Shown: positions 34,880 to 45,200, counted from the stretch's first letter. The stretch: DNA of 64,000 nucleotides from an uncultured Cellulophaga sp. (GCA_947491225.1 CANLIE010000003.1:1-64000); one strand, 5' to 3'. Notes: generated from the letters alone by a model not told the origin. Numbers and translations: made by a program.

Positions 34880-36715
34880 TTACTTTTTATTAGCTGCATC
34901 CATTTTATCTTTTAACGCTTGTAGAGCTTCATTAGCATCACCTAAAGTAGGTTTAGCTTCGTCTGCCGCTGCTGTTTGTTTCTTAACAGCTGCTTTTACA
35001 TTACGTTGTTCTTCTTCTCTAAAAATTGCAGTGTGACTAGCAACAACTCTTTTGAATTCTTTATTAAACTCAATAATTTTAAATTCTGCTTCTTCACCTT
35101 TTGCAATTTTCTTACCATCTTCTTTTTCTAAATGGCGAGTTGGTACAAATGCTGCAATGTCTTCATTAAAGTTAACAATTGCTCCTTTATCTACCATTTC
35201 ATCAACAGTACCTTTATGAACAGATCCTAAAGCAAATTCTGTTTCATATTTATCCCAAGGATTTTCAGTAGTTTGTTTATGGCCTAAACTAAGTTTACGT
35301 GCATCAACATCCAATTCTAACACCTCTACTTCTAAAGTTTCACCAACTGTTACAAATTCAGATGGGTGCTTAATTTTCTTAGTCCAAGAAAGATCAGAAA
35401 TATAGATTAAACCATCTATACCTTCTTCCATTTCAACAAACACACCAAAATTAGTAAAGTTCCTAACAATACCTTTATGTCTAGAACCTACTGGGTATTT
35501 ACCAGTTATATCTGTCCATGGGTCTGGAGTTAATTGCTTAATACCAAGAGACATTTTACGATCATCACGATCTAAGGTTAAAATTTGAGCATCTATCTCA
35601 TCTCCAACTTTTACAAAATCCTGAGCCGAACGTAGGTGCGTAGACCAAGACATTTCTGATACGTGTACTAAACCTTCAACACCTTCTGCAACTTCAATAA
35701 ATGCACCGTAATCTGCAATAACAACTACTTTACCTTTTACTTTGTCACCAACTTTCATATCCTCGCTTAATGCTTCCCAAGGATGTTTTTCTAATTGTTT
35801 AAGACCTAATTGAATTCTAGATTTATTATCATCAAAATCTAAGATTACAACGTTCATTTTCTGGTCTAATTCAACCACTTCATTAGGATGATTAATTCTA
35901 CTCCAAGAAAGGTCAGTAATATGGATTAATCCATCTACACCTCCAAGATCAATAAACACACCATATGAAGTAATATTTTTAACAACACCTTCTAATACTT
36001 GTCCTTTTTCTAATTGACCAATAATTTCTTTCTTCTGTTCTTCAATATCTGCCTCAATTAATGCTTTATGAGATACAACTACGTTCTTAAATTCTTGATT
36101 GATTTTAACAACCTTGAATTCCATATTTTTACCAACATATTGATCGTAATCTCTAATTGGTTTCACGTCTATTTGAGAACCAGGCAAGAATGCTTCAATT
36201 CCAAATACATCTACAATCATACCACCTTTAGTTCTGCATTTAACAAAACCATTAACGATTTCTTCTTTTTCACAAGCATTATTAACTCTGTCCCAAGCTT
36301 GAATAGTTCTTGCTTTTCTATGAGATAATACTAACTGACCACTTTTATCTTCACGAATATCTATTAAAACCTCAACATTGTCTCCTACTTTAAGGTTTGG
36401 GTTGTAACGAAATTCGTTTAATGATATAACACCTTCAGATTTAGCGTTAATATCTATGATAGCTTCACGCTCAGTTAAATGAACAACTTTACCTGTTACT
36501 ACCTCTTCATCAGCAGTATCTACAAAGTTTTCAGTTACCATAGCCTCAAACTCTTCTAATTTAGAATCGTCTACACGCTCAATTCCTTCTTCGTACTTAT
36601 CCCAATCAAAACTTGCCAAAAATTCTTTTGGATTCTGTTTAGGAGTTTCTGCCTTTGCTTCTGTTGTTGCCTTAGTAGTTTCTTCTACTTGGGCATTTGT
36701 TTTGTCTTCAGCCAT
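34880..36715 (-). CDS. rpsA: 30S ribosomal protein S1
   Basis: This 611-residue protein contains six S1 OB-fold RNA-binding domains between about residues 55 and 555, each with the GxVxxxxxxGxxVxxxxxxGxxH/P pattern (for example GVVKNITSYGVFIDLGGVDGLIHITDLSW). An Ala/Lys/Glu-rich N-terminal head and a C-terminal tail flank them. S1 unwinds and loads mRNA on the small subunit, which matters in a phylum with weak Shine-Dalgarno signals. The promoter is well defined. Confidence 0.95.
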   Translation of the reverse strand: MAEDKTNAQVEETTKATTEAKAETPKQNPKEFLASFDWDKYEEGIERVDDSKLEEFEAMVTENFVDTADEEVVTGKVVHLTEREAIIDINAKSEGVISLNEFRYNPNLKVGDNVEVLIDIREDKSGQLVLSHRKARTIQAWDRVNNACEKEEIVNGFVKCRTKGGMIVDVFGIEAFLPGSQIDVKPIRDYDQYVGKNMEFKVVKINQEFKNVVVSHKALIEADIEEQKKEIIGQLEKGQVLEGVVKNITSYGVFIDLGGVDGLIHITDLSWSRINHPNEVVELDQKMNVVILDFDDNKSRIQLGLKQLEKHPWEALSEDMKVGDKVKGKVVVIADYGAFIEVAEGVEGLVHVSEMSWSTHLRSAQDFVKVGDEIDAQILTLDRDDRKMSLGIKQLTPDPWTDITGKYPVGSRHKGIVRNFTNFGVFVEMEEGIDGLIYISDLSWTKKIKHPSEFVTVGETLEVEVLELDVDARKLSLGHKQTTENPWDKYETEFALGSVHKGTVDEMVDKGAIVNFNEDIAAFVPTRHLEKEDGKKIAKGEEAEFKIIEFNKEFKRVVASHTAIFREEEQRNVKAAVKKQTAAADEAKPTLGDANEALQALKDKMDAANKK

Positions 36716-36830
36716 TTGCTGATTAAAATTTGTATTTTACAATGTTATAAGAGTTAAATTACCACTGCAAAAGATGTTATAATTTTTTTTTATTCCCTTT
36801 TTCTCTTATACTATTATCTAAAAAGGGGTG

Positions 36831-36861
36831 CAAAAATACAACTAAATAATTATTTAAACAA
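36831..36861 (-). promoter_or_regulatory. rpsA promoter (TTG-N20-TATTTTTG)
   Basis: On the minus strand a -33 TTG (complement of 36859-36861) is followed after 20 bases by TATTTTTG (complement of 36831-36838). The leader to the rpsA ATG is about 110 bases, long enough for autoregulation by S1. Confidence 0.65.
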
Positions 36862-36983
36862 GTAGTGTTTTTAACTAATTTTCAAGTAATTAAATTTTCA
36901 CATATTTTCTATTTTTTTATTTAAAATTAAATCAATATTTAGTATCTTGAGCCTATTAATTTAACTATAAATTACAAAACATT

Positions 36984-37367
36984 ATGAGTGTAAAAGCAAA
37001 ATATCAAGCAGTTCTAGATCTTGGTGAAGAATTAGCAATTAAAGACGGTAGTGTTACCGAAGAAGGCGGTATTTTAAAAATAAAAGGACAAGCAGCAACA
37101 CAGTATGAAAAAAATGCTATTTGGGACAAAATAAAAGAAATTGGTGGGCAAAGTCCTTCTGACTTAAAAGCTAACATTACAGTTGCAGATGAATCTATTT
37201 ATCATAGACACACTGTAAAAGGTGGTGAATCTTTAAGTAAAATTGCAAAACATTACTATGGAGACCCAATGAAGTACAAACAAATTTTTGAAGCTAACAC
37301 CAACATTTTAAAAAACCCTGATGTAATTCACCCAGACCAAGTATTGGTAATTCCAAACTTATCGTAG
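36984..37367 (+). CDS. BON-LysM domain protein (Kbp/YgaU-like)
   Basis: This 127-residue protein has a BON domain at about 10-65 and a LysM domain at about 75-125 (HRHTVKGGESLSKIAKHYYGDPMKYKQIFEANT). It has no signal peptide, which matches the E. coli cytoplasmic potassium-binding protein Kbp/YgaU (149 residues). Kbp binds potassium through these two domains, and that role is transferred here by architecture only. It lies divergent from rpsA and ends before a terminator shared with cmk. Confidence 0.9.
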   Translation: MSVKAKYQAVLDLGEELAIKDGSVTEEGGILKIKGQAATQYEKNAIWDKIKEIGGQSPSDLKANITVADESIYHRHTVKGGESLSKIAKHYYGDPMKYKQIFEANTNILKNPDVIHPDQVLVIPNLS

Positions 37368-37391
37368 TAGTTACACAAAATCACTTAAATT

Positions 37392-37419
37392 AAAATGGCA
37401 ACCATAAGGTTGCCATTTT
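37392..37419. terminator. Bidirectional terminator between the LysM gene and cmk
   Basis: A 12-bp stem AAAATGGCAACC/GGTTGCCATTTT with a 4-base loop and T-run lies between two convergent genes. Confidence 0.9.
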
Positions 37420-37421
37420 TA

Positions 37422-38111
37422 TTATCCCTTTATTATCCTAAGCGCATAATTGTGCATTCTCTCAAACTGCTCAATTAATCCCATATCACTATTATCAAAT
37501 TCGATAGCATCCTTAGCTATAATCAATGGTGACTCTTTACGGTTAGAATCTATATAATCTCTACTTCTAACGTTTAGTAAAACATCTTCATAGGTTACAC
37601 TTTCTCCTTTATCTAATAATTCTTTATAGCGTCTATGCGCTCTAGTTTCTGGAGAAGCCGTCATAAAAACTTTAAATTCAGCATCAGGAAAAACTACAGA
37701 ACCAATATCTCTACCATCCATAACTACACCTTTTTCTTTCCCCATTTCCTTTTGCATTTCTACAAGCTTAGTTCGAACTTCTTTCACCGCAGCTACTTTG
37801 CTCACTAATTTAGAGACCGCTAATGTTCTTATTTCTTTTTCTACATTTTCATCATTTAAAAACATTTCTGAAAAACCCAATTCTTCATTGTACACAAACT
37901 TTAAGTTTACACTTGGTAAAGCTGCTATTAATTTGGTAAAATGCTCACTGGTTTCTGAAACAAAACCTTTTCTTATAGCATATAAAGTTACCGCTCTATA
38001 CATTGCTCCTGTGTCTACATATACATAGCCTAGAGCTTTTGCTAGTTGTTTTGCAATTGTACTTTTTCCCGTAGATGAATATCCATCTATTGCAATAGTA
38101 ATTTTCTTCAT
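37422..38111 (-). CDS. cmk: Cytidylate kinase
   Basis: This 229-residue nucleoside monophosphate kinase phosphorylates CMP and dCMP with ATP. Motifs are the P-loop GYSSTGKST at about 10-18, DTGAMYRAVTLYA, MDGRDIGSVVFPDAEFKVFMTA and the lid region RRYKELLDKG. The length fits bacterial Cmk. It lies 44 bp downstream of lon on the same strand, possibly on the same transcript. Confidence 0.95.
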   Translation of the reverse strand: MKKITIAIDGYSSTGKSTIAKQLAKALGYVYVDTGAMYRAVTLYAIRKGFVSETSEHFTKLIAALPSVNLKFVYNEELGFSEMFLNDENVEKEIRTLAVSKLVSKVAAVKEVRTKLVEMQKEMGKEKGVVMDGRDIGSVVFPDAEFKVFMTASPETRAHRRYKELLDKGESVTYEDVLLNVRSRDYIDSNRKESPLIIAKDAIEFDNSDMGLIEQFERMHNYALRIIKG

Positions 38112-38155
38112 ATTATATGCTTAAAACAAAGATTTTTAAAACATACTAAACAGCC

Positions 38156-40606
38156 TTATAAATAGATTTTCTTTGCATTTTTTACTTTTTGTTTTGTAAC
38201 TGCTATATCTATTACTTCACTCATATCTGAAACGTAATGAAACGTAAGACCTTTTAAATAGTCTTCCTTAATTTCTAAAATATCTTTTCTATTATCTTCA
38301 CAAAGAATTATTTCTTTAATTCTAGCACGCTTGGCAGCCAATATTTTTTCTTTAATACCACCAACTGGCAAGACTTTTCCTCGCAAAGTAATTTCACCTG
38401 TCATAGCTATGCTTTTCTTAACTTTACGTTGTGTAAACAAAGAAACTAAAGAAGTTAACATTGTTACCCCTGCACTTGGTCCATCCTTTGGGGTTGCTCC
38501 TTCTGGCACGTGAATGTGCACATTATATTTTTCAAAAACCTCATCTTTAATACCAAAGTATTCTGCATTAGATTTAATATACTCTAATGCTATGGTTGCA
38601 GATTCTTTCATCACCTTTCCTAGATTTCCGGTAATGTTCATTGCTCCTTTACCTTTAGATAGAATAGACTCTATAAATAATATATCACCTCCAACACTAG
38701 TCCAAGCTAAACCTGTAACTACACCTGCAACATCATTGTTTTCATATTTATCCCTTTCCATTCGAGCAGGACCTAATACAGTTTCAATAATCTCATTTGT
38801 CACTTTTACCTCATAGGCTTCTTCCGTAGCAATGGATTTAGCTGCATAACGAACCATTTTTGCTATTTGCTTATCCAAAGATCTAACACCAGACTCCCTA
38901 GTATACCCTTCAACTATTTTTTCTAGTTGTGCCTTTCCTATTTTCAGATCCTTAGTGGTTAAACCGTGTTCTTTTAATTGTTTTGGTAATAAATGTCTTT
39001 TGGCAATTTCTACCTTTTCTTCAATAGTATAACCAGAAACATTTATGATTTCCATACGATCTCTTAGCGCTGGCTGAATTGATCCTAAATTATTAGCAGT
39101 TGCTATAAACATTACCTTGGATAAATCATATCCTATTTCCAAGAAATTATCATAGAACTCTTTATTTTGCTCTGGATCCAAAACTTCTAACATTGCAGAA
39201 GATGGATCTCCTTGATGACTGTTTGATAATTTATCAATTTCATCTAATACAAAAACAGGATTGGAATACTCTGCCTTTTTAATATTCTTTAAAACCCTCC
39301 CTGGCATTGCACCAATATAAGTTTTACGATGTCCTCTAATTTCAGACTCATCTCGCAAGCCTCCCAAAGACATTCGCACATAACTTCTTCCTAATGCTTC
39401 TGCAATTGATTTCCCCAAAGATGTTTTTCCTGTGCCTGGAGGTCCATAAAGACACAAAATTGGAGATTTCATATCATTACGTAATTTTAACACTGCCAAG
39501 TATTCTATGATTCTCTTTTTAACATCTTCTAAACCATAATGATCTCTATCTAGTATTTTTTGCGCATGTTTTAAATCAAACTTATCTTCAGAATATTCTC
39601 TCCAAGGCAGATTCACAAAGAAGTCTAAGTAATTTCTTTGAATTGCATATTCCGCAACCTGCGGGTTCATACGCTGCATTTTATTTAATTCTTTAGTAAA
39701 ATATTCTCTTTCTTTTTTTGTAAACTTTTTATTCTTTCCTTGCTCCCTAAGCTCAGATAAATCATCTTCTGCTGTTGCTCCGCCTCCTAATTCTTCTTGA
39801 ATAGTTCTCATTTGCTGATGCAAGAAATATTCTCGTTGTTGGCGATCCATATCATTGCGCACACGAGATTGAATGTCATTCTTTAATTGCAATTTCTGCA
39901 TTTCAACATTCATATATTTTAAGGTAGCTAATGCCCTATCCTTTAAATTTTCTATTTCTAGCAGTTTTTGTTTTTCTTTAACCGATAATCTAAGATTAGA
40001 GGAGACAAAATTTATTAAAAACGAGTTGCTTTCTATATTTTTAATGGCAAAAGAAGCTTCACTAGGTATATTTGGACTTTCTGCTATTACTTTTAATGCC
40101 ATTTCCTTAATGGACTCTATTATAGCTAAGAATTCTTCAGAATTTTGGTCTTCTCTTTCTTCCTTAGTTTCTCGTATAGTTGCCGTCATATACGGTTTTT
40201 CAGTTAAGACTTCTGCAACTTCAAACCTCTTTTTTCCTTGAATAATTACTGTAGTATTACCATCTGGCATTTTTAAAACACGTAATATCCTAGCTACCGT
40301 TCCCAAAGTATTGATATCATCTATACCTGGGTTTTCTGTTTCTTCATCTTTTTGGGACACCACACCAATTACCTTGGTTCCATTGTTGGCATCCTTGATT
40401 AAATTTATGGAAGCATCCCTCCCAGCAGTTATTGGAACTACTACTCCTGGAAACAATACCGTATTTCGTAATGGTAGTATTGGCAAAGTTTCTGGTAATT
40501 GTTCATTGTTCATTTCCTCTTCATCTTCTGGAGACAATAATGGAATAAGCTCTGCTTCTTCATTAATGCCTTGCAGCGCCAAATTGTCAAATTCTGAATC
40601 TTGCAT
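38156..40606 (-). CDS. lon: Lon protease (endopeptidase La)
   Basis: This 816-residue ATP-dependent cytoplasmic protease degrades misfolded and regulatory proteins. The N-terminal substrate-binding LAN domain covers about 40-245. The AAA+ module has Walker [10 protein letters not shown] at 388-396 and Walker [11 protein letters not shown]. The C-terminal protease domain has the Ser/Lys dyad at Ser711 (DGPSAGVTM) and Lys754 (GGIKEK), 43 residues apart as in E. coli. A Glu/Asp-rich N-terminal extension precedes the LAN domain. Confidence 0.96.
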   Translation of the reverse strand: MQDSEFDNLALQGINEEAELIPLLSPEDEEEMNNEQLPETLPILPLRNTVLFPGVVVPITAGRDASINLIKDANNGTKVIGVVSQKDEETENPGIDDINTLGTVARILRVLKMPDGNTTVIIQGKKRFEVAEVLTEKPYMTATIRETKEEREDQNSEEFLAIIESIKEMALKVIAESPNIPSEASFAIKNIESNSFLINFVSSNLRLSVKEKQKLLEIENLKDRALATLKYMNVEMQKLQLKNDIQSRVRNDMDRQQREYFLHQQMRTIQEELGGGATAEDDLSELREQGKNKKFTKKEREYFTKELNKMQRMNPQVAEYAIQRNYLDFFVNLPWREYSEDKFDLKHAQKILDRDHYGLEDVKKRIIEYLAVLKLRNDMKSPILCLYGPPGTGKTSLGKSIAEALGRSYVRMSLGGLRDESEIRGHRKTYIGAMPGRVLKNIKKAEYSNPVFVLDEIDKLSNSHQGDPSSAMLEVLDPEQNKEFYDNFLEIGYDLSKVMFIATANNLGSIQPALRDRMEIINVSGYTIEEKVEIAKRHLLPKQLKEHGLTTKDLKIGKAQLEKIVEGYTRESGVRSLDKQIAKMVRYAAKSIATEEAYEVKVTNEIIETVLGPARMERDKYENNDVAGVVTGLAWTSVGGDILFIESILSKGKGAMNITGNLGKVMKESATIALEYIKSNAEYFGIKDEVFEKYNVHIHVPEGATPKDGPSAGVTMLTSLVSLFTQRKVKKSIAMTGEITLRGKVLPVGGIKEKILAAKRARIKEIILCEDNRKDILEIKEDYLKGLTFHYVSDMSEVIDIAVTKQKVKNAKKIYL

Positions 40607-40821
40607 ATTTATATTTCAGTCATTCTGTCATAAAAAAACAGAAATCTATTATTTAAATTTAATTATTTTTATCCATAACACCCTAAAGCCTATGTTATTT
40701 AAGCTTAATTAAGCTATTTTATATAGATAATTAGTCAATTCTTATGCCAATTTGAGGAAAGAATATAAAAAAGTGTAACAATTATATTTATATTTCATCT
40801 ATAGAACAAACAACACATTTT

Positions 40822-41379
40822 TTGAGCCAACAAGAAGAACATATCAATGCTCTATTACAGCAATGTAAAAAAGGTAAGCAAAGTGCACAGTTAGAAATCT
40901 ATAACCGGTATTACAAGGCTATGTACAATACTGCTTACAGAATTGTAAAACATAGTTCAGAAGCAGAGGATATAATGCAAGAGTCGTTTTTAAGTGCATT
41001 TACAAAGTTATATACATATAAAGGTGAAGTAGCATTTGGGGCATGGTTAAAACGAATTGTAATAAACAATAGCATTCAACAGTACAGAAAGCAACTAAAA
41101 AATAATGAAGTTGCCCTAGAAGGAATAATGCACAAGGTCGAAGATGATGATGGTATTGCAGTGGATAATGGTACAACAGAACAGAAGGCTCAAAAAGTGA
41201 TGTTAGCCATAAAACAATTAAAAGACAATTACAGAATTTCTTTGACCTTACATTTAATTGAAGGTTATGATTATGAAGAAGTAAGTGAGATAATGAATAT
41301 TAGTTATGCAAATTGTAGAACCATAATTTCCAGAGCTAAAGAAAATTTACGAAAAAAATTAACACCCACATATCTATGA
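40822..41379 (+). CDS. ECF RNA polymerase sigma factor
   Basis: This 185-residue sigma factor has region 2 (SEAEDIMQESFLSAFTKLYTYKGEVAFGAWLKRIVINN) and region 4 (LKDNYRISLTLHLIEGYDYEEVSEIMNISYANCRTIISRAKENLRKKL). The start codon appears to be TTG at 40822, since no ATG lies nearby in frame and similarity begins there. It overlaps the next gene by 4 bp (ATGA) and heads an operon with an anti-sigma-like protein and two beta-solenoid envelope proteins. It is likely autoregulated through that operon. Confidence 0.88.
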   Translation: MSQQEEHINALLQQCKKGKQSAQLEIYNRYYKAMYNTAYRIVKHSSEAEDIMQESFLSAFTKLYTYKGEVAFGAWLKRIVINNSIQQYRKQLKNNEVALEGIMHKVEDDDGIAVDNGTTEQKAQKVMLAIKQLKDNYRISLTLHLIEGYDYEEVSEIMNISYANCRTIISRAKENLRKKLTPTYL

Positions 41380-41933
41380 AAAATGACTACTTAGAAGGCC
41401 TCTTTATAAGTCTTAAAGATACATTTGACACAGAAGAACCTGAAATAGGACATAAAAATAGATTCCTAAAAAAGCTTGACGCCAATAATACAACGGCACT
41501 TAAAACGAGTAAAAGATTTATTTGGAAACCTTTATTCATAGCTGCTTCTATAGTATTTATATGTTCAATAGCTATTTCATATTTTTCTATGACTCCTACA
41601 ACCACAGAGCAGATAACAGAAATTGCACCTGAGGTTACAGAAACAAAATTTTATTTTGCTAGCCTTATAGATGAACAAATAAAAGAATTAAAAAAAGAGG
41701 ATTCTCCTGAAACCAAACAAATTATAGATGACACTCTAATACAGTTAAATAAATTAGAAAAAGACTATTTAGAATTAGAAAAGAACCTTGTAAACGGAGG
41801 CAATACAAAACTAATTTTAAGTGCTATTATAACCAATTTCCAAACTAGGATAGACCTTGTAAAAGAGGTAATGGAACAAATTGATACAATTAAAAATTTA
41901 AAACAATACAATGATGAAAACTTTACTATTTAA
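41376..41933 (+). CDS. Probable anti-sigma factor, membrane protein
   Basis: This 185-residue protein has about 50 cytoplasmic residues, one membrane helix (PLFIAASIVFICSIAISYF, about 50-68) and a helical external part with Glu/Lys-rich coiled segments. The overlap with the upstream sigma gene and with the downstream gene (23 bp) supports a coupled operon. It has no HxxxCxxC motif. The external domain could sense an envelope signal. The call rests on position and topology. Confidence 0.65.
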   Translation: MKNDYLEGLFISLKDTFDTEEPEIGHKNRFLKKLDANNTTALKTSKRFIWKPLFIAASIVFICSIAISYFSMTPTTTEQITEIAPEVTETKFYFASLIDEQIKELKKEDSPETKQIIDDTLIQLNKLEKDYLELEKNLVNGGNTKLILSAIITNFQTRIDLVKEVMEQIDTIKNLKQYNDENFTI

Positions 41934-42993
41934 ATATATTACAGTAATCCTACTTACCATACCGTTGGTCATTACCGCCAATAATGGTAAAGGAAAATAC
42001 ACAAAAGAAAAGACTATTAAAAAAGAGTTTAATGTAACTGCCAGCGCATTGTTAAAAATTAACAACAAATATGGTAACCTAAACATTACTTCTTGGAATG
42101 AAAATAGGATAGTAATTGAAATTCACATTAAAACTAGTGGAAACAATGAAGAAAAAGTACAAAAAAAACTAGATGGCATTTCTGTTGATTTTGAAACTTC
42201 TAGTAATATGGTTTCTGCAAAAACAATTTTCAACAAAAGTAATAAAAGTTGGTTTTGGGGTAGAAATAATAATATAAATATGAAAATTAACTACACCATT
42301 AAACTCCCTATAAAAAACAGTGTAGATTTAAATAATGATTATGGTTCTATAAGCTTAGACCGCATAGATGGTCATACAAAAATAAATTGTAAATATGGAA
42401 GGTTAGATATAGGAGAACTAAGAGGCAGAAACAATTATTTGAATTTTGATTACACATCTAAATCTCAAATAGACTATATAAACAGTGGAAAAATAAATGC
42501 TGATTATTCTGGATTTACAATTGATAAAGCAGGAGATTTAACTCTAAATGCAGATTATACCAGTTCTACCATCACTAAAATGGAAAATTTAGTATACTCT
42601 AGTGACTATGGAAGTCTTAAAATTGGAGAAGCTAAAAACATAAAAGGGAATGGAGACTACATAAGTGTTAAGTTTGGAAAAGTGCATGGTAATGTAGATG
42701 TAGTTGCTGATTATGGATCCATAAAGATTGGCGAATTAACAGAAAATGCTGGCAACGTAAATATCAACTCTGATTACACAGGAATAAAAATTGGACACAA
42801 TTCAGCTTACAACTTTAATTTTCAATTAAAATCCTCATACGGAGGAATCAGAGGCTTAGATAATTGTAATATTCAAGTAAAAGAAATAAAAAATACACGA
42901 AAATTTTACAAAGGGAATTGTGGGTCGCAGAAAACCTCAAATTCTATAAATATTGCAACAGAATACGGAAGTATATCAATCTATAAAAACTAA
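41911..42993 (+). CDS. DUF4097-type beta-solenoid envelope protein
   Basis: This 360-residue exported protein has a signal peptide at about 1-24, then a repetitive parallel beta-helix of about 19-22-residue turns with the recurring [DS]YGS[IL]KIGE phrase (DYGSISLDRIDG, DYGSLKIGEAKN, DYGSIKIGELTE, TEYGSISIYKN). It is probably periplasmic or outer-membrane facing. The DUF4097 family has no known function. It overlaps the anti-sigma gene, so the sigma factor probably controls it. Confidence 0.82.
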   Translation: MMKTLLFKYITVILLTIPLVITANNGKGKYTKEKTIKKEFNVTASALLKINNKYGNLNITSWNENRIVIEIHIKTSGNNEEKVQKKLDGISVDFETSSNMVSAKTIFNKSNKSWFWGRNNNINMKINYTIKLPIKNSVDLNNDYGSISLDRIDGHTKINCKYGRLDIGELRGRNNYLNFDYTSKSQIDYINSGKINADYSGFTIDKAGDLTLNADYTSSTITKMENLVYSSDYGSLKIGEAKNIKGNGDYISVKFGKVHGNVDVVADYGSIKIGELTENAGNVNINSDYTGIKIGHNSAYNFNFQLKSSYGGIRGLDNCNIQVKEIKNTRKFYKGNCGSQKTSNSINIATEYGSISIYKN

Positions 42994-43012
42994 CTATAAA
43001 ACACAAATTAAA

Positions 43013-43735
43013 ATGAAAAAATTACTTACAATGAGTTTTGCATTACTATTAACTGTTACTGTTAATGCACAATGGGGAAAACGTGTAAAAGGAAACGGAA
43101 ATGTAGTAACTATTACAAGGACAACTAACGATTATGAAGCAATTGCGGTTTCAGGTTTTTTTGATGTTGAATTAGTTGATGGAAAAGAAGGTGAAATTAC
43201 TTTAAACGGTGAAGAAAATATACTACAGTACATAAAAACAGAGGTTAAAAATGGTAAACTTATAATCAAAACCAAAAAAGGAATGAACTTAAAACCTTCT
43301 AGAGGTAGCAGTATTACTATAACTATACCTATAGAAACAATTAATGCAGCATCCCTTTCTGGGTCAGGGGATATCATAGGTAAGAAAAAAATTGTAAGCA
43401 ATTATTTTGAGACAAGTATTTCTGGTTCTGGAGATATTAAATTAGACATAGAAGCAAAAGAATTAAAAGCTTCTGTATCTGGTTCTGGAAATACTAATTT
43501 AAGTGGTACAGCAACAGAATTTAACATAAGAGTATCTGGATCAGGAGATATTTCTGCTTATGATTTGGAAGCTGATTTTGTTAGCGCATTAGTATCTGGT
43601 TCTGCTGACATTAAAGTAACTGCTAAACAATCAATAAATGCAAAGATATCTGGATCAGGAGATATTAGGTATAGAGGAAACCCTAAAAAGGTAGAAAGTA
43701 AGACATCTGGTTCTGGTAGTGTTTCTAAAGGATAA
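43013..43735 (+). CDS. GIN-domain (DUF2807) beta-solenoid protein
   Basis: This 240-residue exported protein has a signal peptide ending VNAQ (about 20) and then a DUF2807 domain of repeated SGSGDI turns spaced about 20-22 residues (SLSGSGDI, SISGSGDI, SVSGSGNT, RVSGSGDI, LVSGSADI, KISGSGDI, KTSGSGSV). These suggest a right-handed beta-helix. The ATG at 43013 places the signal peptide correctly. A longer frame from 42953 has no leader. It ends before a strong terminator. Confidence 0.85.
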   Translation: MKKLLTMSFALLLTVTVNAQWGKRVKGNGNVVTITRTTNDYEAIAVSGFFDVELVDGKEGEITLNGEENILQYIKTEVKNGKLIIKTKKGMNLKPSRGSSITITIPIETINAASLSGSGDIIGKKKIVSNYFETSISGSGDIKLDIEAKELKASVSGSGNTNLSGTATEFNIRVSGSGDISAYDLEADFVSALVSGSADIKVTAKQSINAKISGSGDIRYRGNPKKVESKTSGSGSVSKG

Positions 43736-43758
43736 TTATTTTTACCGTCCAAAATGTA

Positions 43759-43800
43759 AAATTAGCCTAGAAGTTTAAAATTAAACTTCTAGGCTAATTT
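43759..43800. terminator. Bidirectional terminator after the GIN-domain gene
   Basis: A perfect 20-bp stem (43759-43778 with 43781-43800) overlaps the last bases of the convergent MFS gene and should stop both transcripts. Confidence 0.9.
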
Positions 43801-45120
43801 CTTCTTTTTGTTTACTCTTAAAAGCAAAACTACTCCTATAACAAAAAAAATACCTAAAAACACAATAGCATTACGCATACTACCAGTTACTTGTGCAACA
43901 AAACCATAAATAAAAGTACCAATTACAATACCAATTTTTTCTGCAACATCATAAAAGCTAAAGAAAGATGCCGTATCCGTGGTTTCTGGCATAAACTTAG
44001 AATAAGTTGACCTAGATAAAGCTTGTATGCCCCCCATAACCAATCCTACACAACCTGCACCTATATAAAAATCCATAGGGGTAATCATAAAAAAAGCATA
44101 TATACATATAACTACCCATAAAATATTTACACCTATGAGTGTTTTTATATTTCCAAACTTTTTTGAAACGCTTGCAGTTAACATTGCTCCCAACACTGCC
44201 ACAATTTGTATTACCAAAATACTTACAATTAACCCATTTGTACGTTCACTGTCTGTCCCCCAACCTATTTCTTCTTCACCAAAATAAGTGGCGATTAGCA
44301 TTACCGTCTGTACAGCCATACTGTATACAAAAAATGCAATAAGATAACGCTTAAGCCTTATCTCGCCTCCTAATTGCTTCCAAACAACTTTAAGTTCTCT
44401 AAATCCATTTAATATAACGTTCTTACGCTCACCTTCTTTCTTATTTCCTTTAGGCAAGTAATAGAATGTGTACTGGCTAAAAATAATCCACCATATACCA
44501 ACAGTAACAAAAGAATATTTCATTGCTTTCAATTCAGCTACTCCATTTTCATCTGTTTCTATTCCAAAAAAATCTGGTTTCATAACCATAGCCAAATTAA
44601 ATAGCAATAAAATAACACTACCTATATAGCCCATTGAAAAACCTTTGGCGCTAATACGATCCATTTGTTCTGGATGTGCAACATCTGGTAAATAAGAATT
44701 ATTAATTGCAAAGCTTACCCAAAAACCAACTAACCCCATAAAAAAGCAAAGCAATCCAAAATAAATGTTCTCCAAAGAAAACCAATACAATCCAATACAT
44801 GATACTCCTCCTAAATAACAAAAGAATTTCATAAACATTCTTTTGTTTCCTAAATAATCTGCAACACCAGAAATTAAAGGCGTAACAACCGCTATAAAAA
44901 CAAATGCAAGAGACGTTGTATAACTTATAAGTGGTGCTCTGGCTATTTCTCCTCCAAAAATGGTAATCTTTTCTATATTTGCAGCTCTAAAAAGTGCTCC
45001 ATAAAAAATTGGAAAAATAGCAGACGCTATTACTAAACTATAAACAGAATTAGCCCAATCATAAAATGCCCAAGCATTTAATAGTTTTTTACTTCCTTTT
45101 AATAATGTAATATTTGCCAT
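43789..45120 (-). CDS. MFS transporter of the UMF1/Atg22-like type
   Basis: This membrane carrier of about 443 residues has 12 hydrophobic helices. The N-terminus reads LNAWAFYDWANSVYSLVIASAIFPI, the hallmark of the Atg22/UMF1 family, and a GGIQALSRSTYSKFMPE loop lies late in the chain. Substrates of the bacterial members are unknown, and the yeast member exports amino acids from the vacuole. The start at 45120 is preferred: the next upstream start (45144) lies inside the terminator of the M48 gene. Confidence 0.85.
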   Translation of the reverse strand: MANITLLKGSKKLLNAWAFYDWANSVYSLVIASAIFPIFYGALFRAANIEKITIFGGEIARAPLISYTTSLAFVFIAVVTPLISGVADYLGNKRMFMKFFCYLGGVSCIGLYWFSLENIYFGLLCFFMGLVGFWVSFAINNSYLPDVAHPEQMDRISAKGFSMGYIGSVILLLFNLAMVMKPDFFGIETDENGVAELKAMKYSFVTVGIWWIIFSQYTFYYLPKGNKKEGERKNVILNGFRELKVVWKQLGGEIRLKRYLIAFFVYSMAVQTVMLIATYFGEEEIGWGTDSERTNGLIVSILVIQIVAVLGAMLTASVSKKFGNIKTLIGVNILWVVICIYAFFMITPMDFYIGAGCVGLVMGGIQALSRSTYSKFMPETTDTASFFSFYDVAEKIGIVIGTFIYGFVAQVTGSMRNAIVFLGIFFVIGVVLLLRVNKKKKLA

Positions 45121-45121
45121 A

Positions 45122-45164
45122 CAAAAAAAATTAGAGCTGCTCATTTTATTTGAACAGCCCTAAT
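45122..45164 (-). terminator. Terminator after the M48 gene
   Basis: On the minus strand the stem ATTAGGGCTGTTCA pairs with TGAGCAGCTCTAAT using two G-U pairs, followed by an eight-T run. The corresponding plus strand would have A-C mismatches, so it acts on the minus strand only. Confidence 0.8.
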
Positions 45165-45200
45165 ATACAATTATAAATGAACTTTACTTTTAAATTAATA

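Noticed and set aside
38331-40712. Several plus-strand frames opposite lon
   Set aside because: Lon is complete on the minus strand with Ser711/Lys754. The antisense frames lack starts and family features.
45121-45144. 8-codon N-terminal extension of the MFS transporter
   Set aside because: It falls in the terminator of the upstream M48 gene, and family similarity begins at MANITLLKG.
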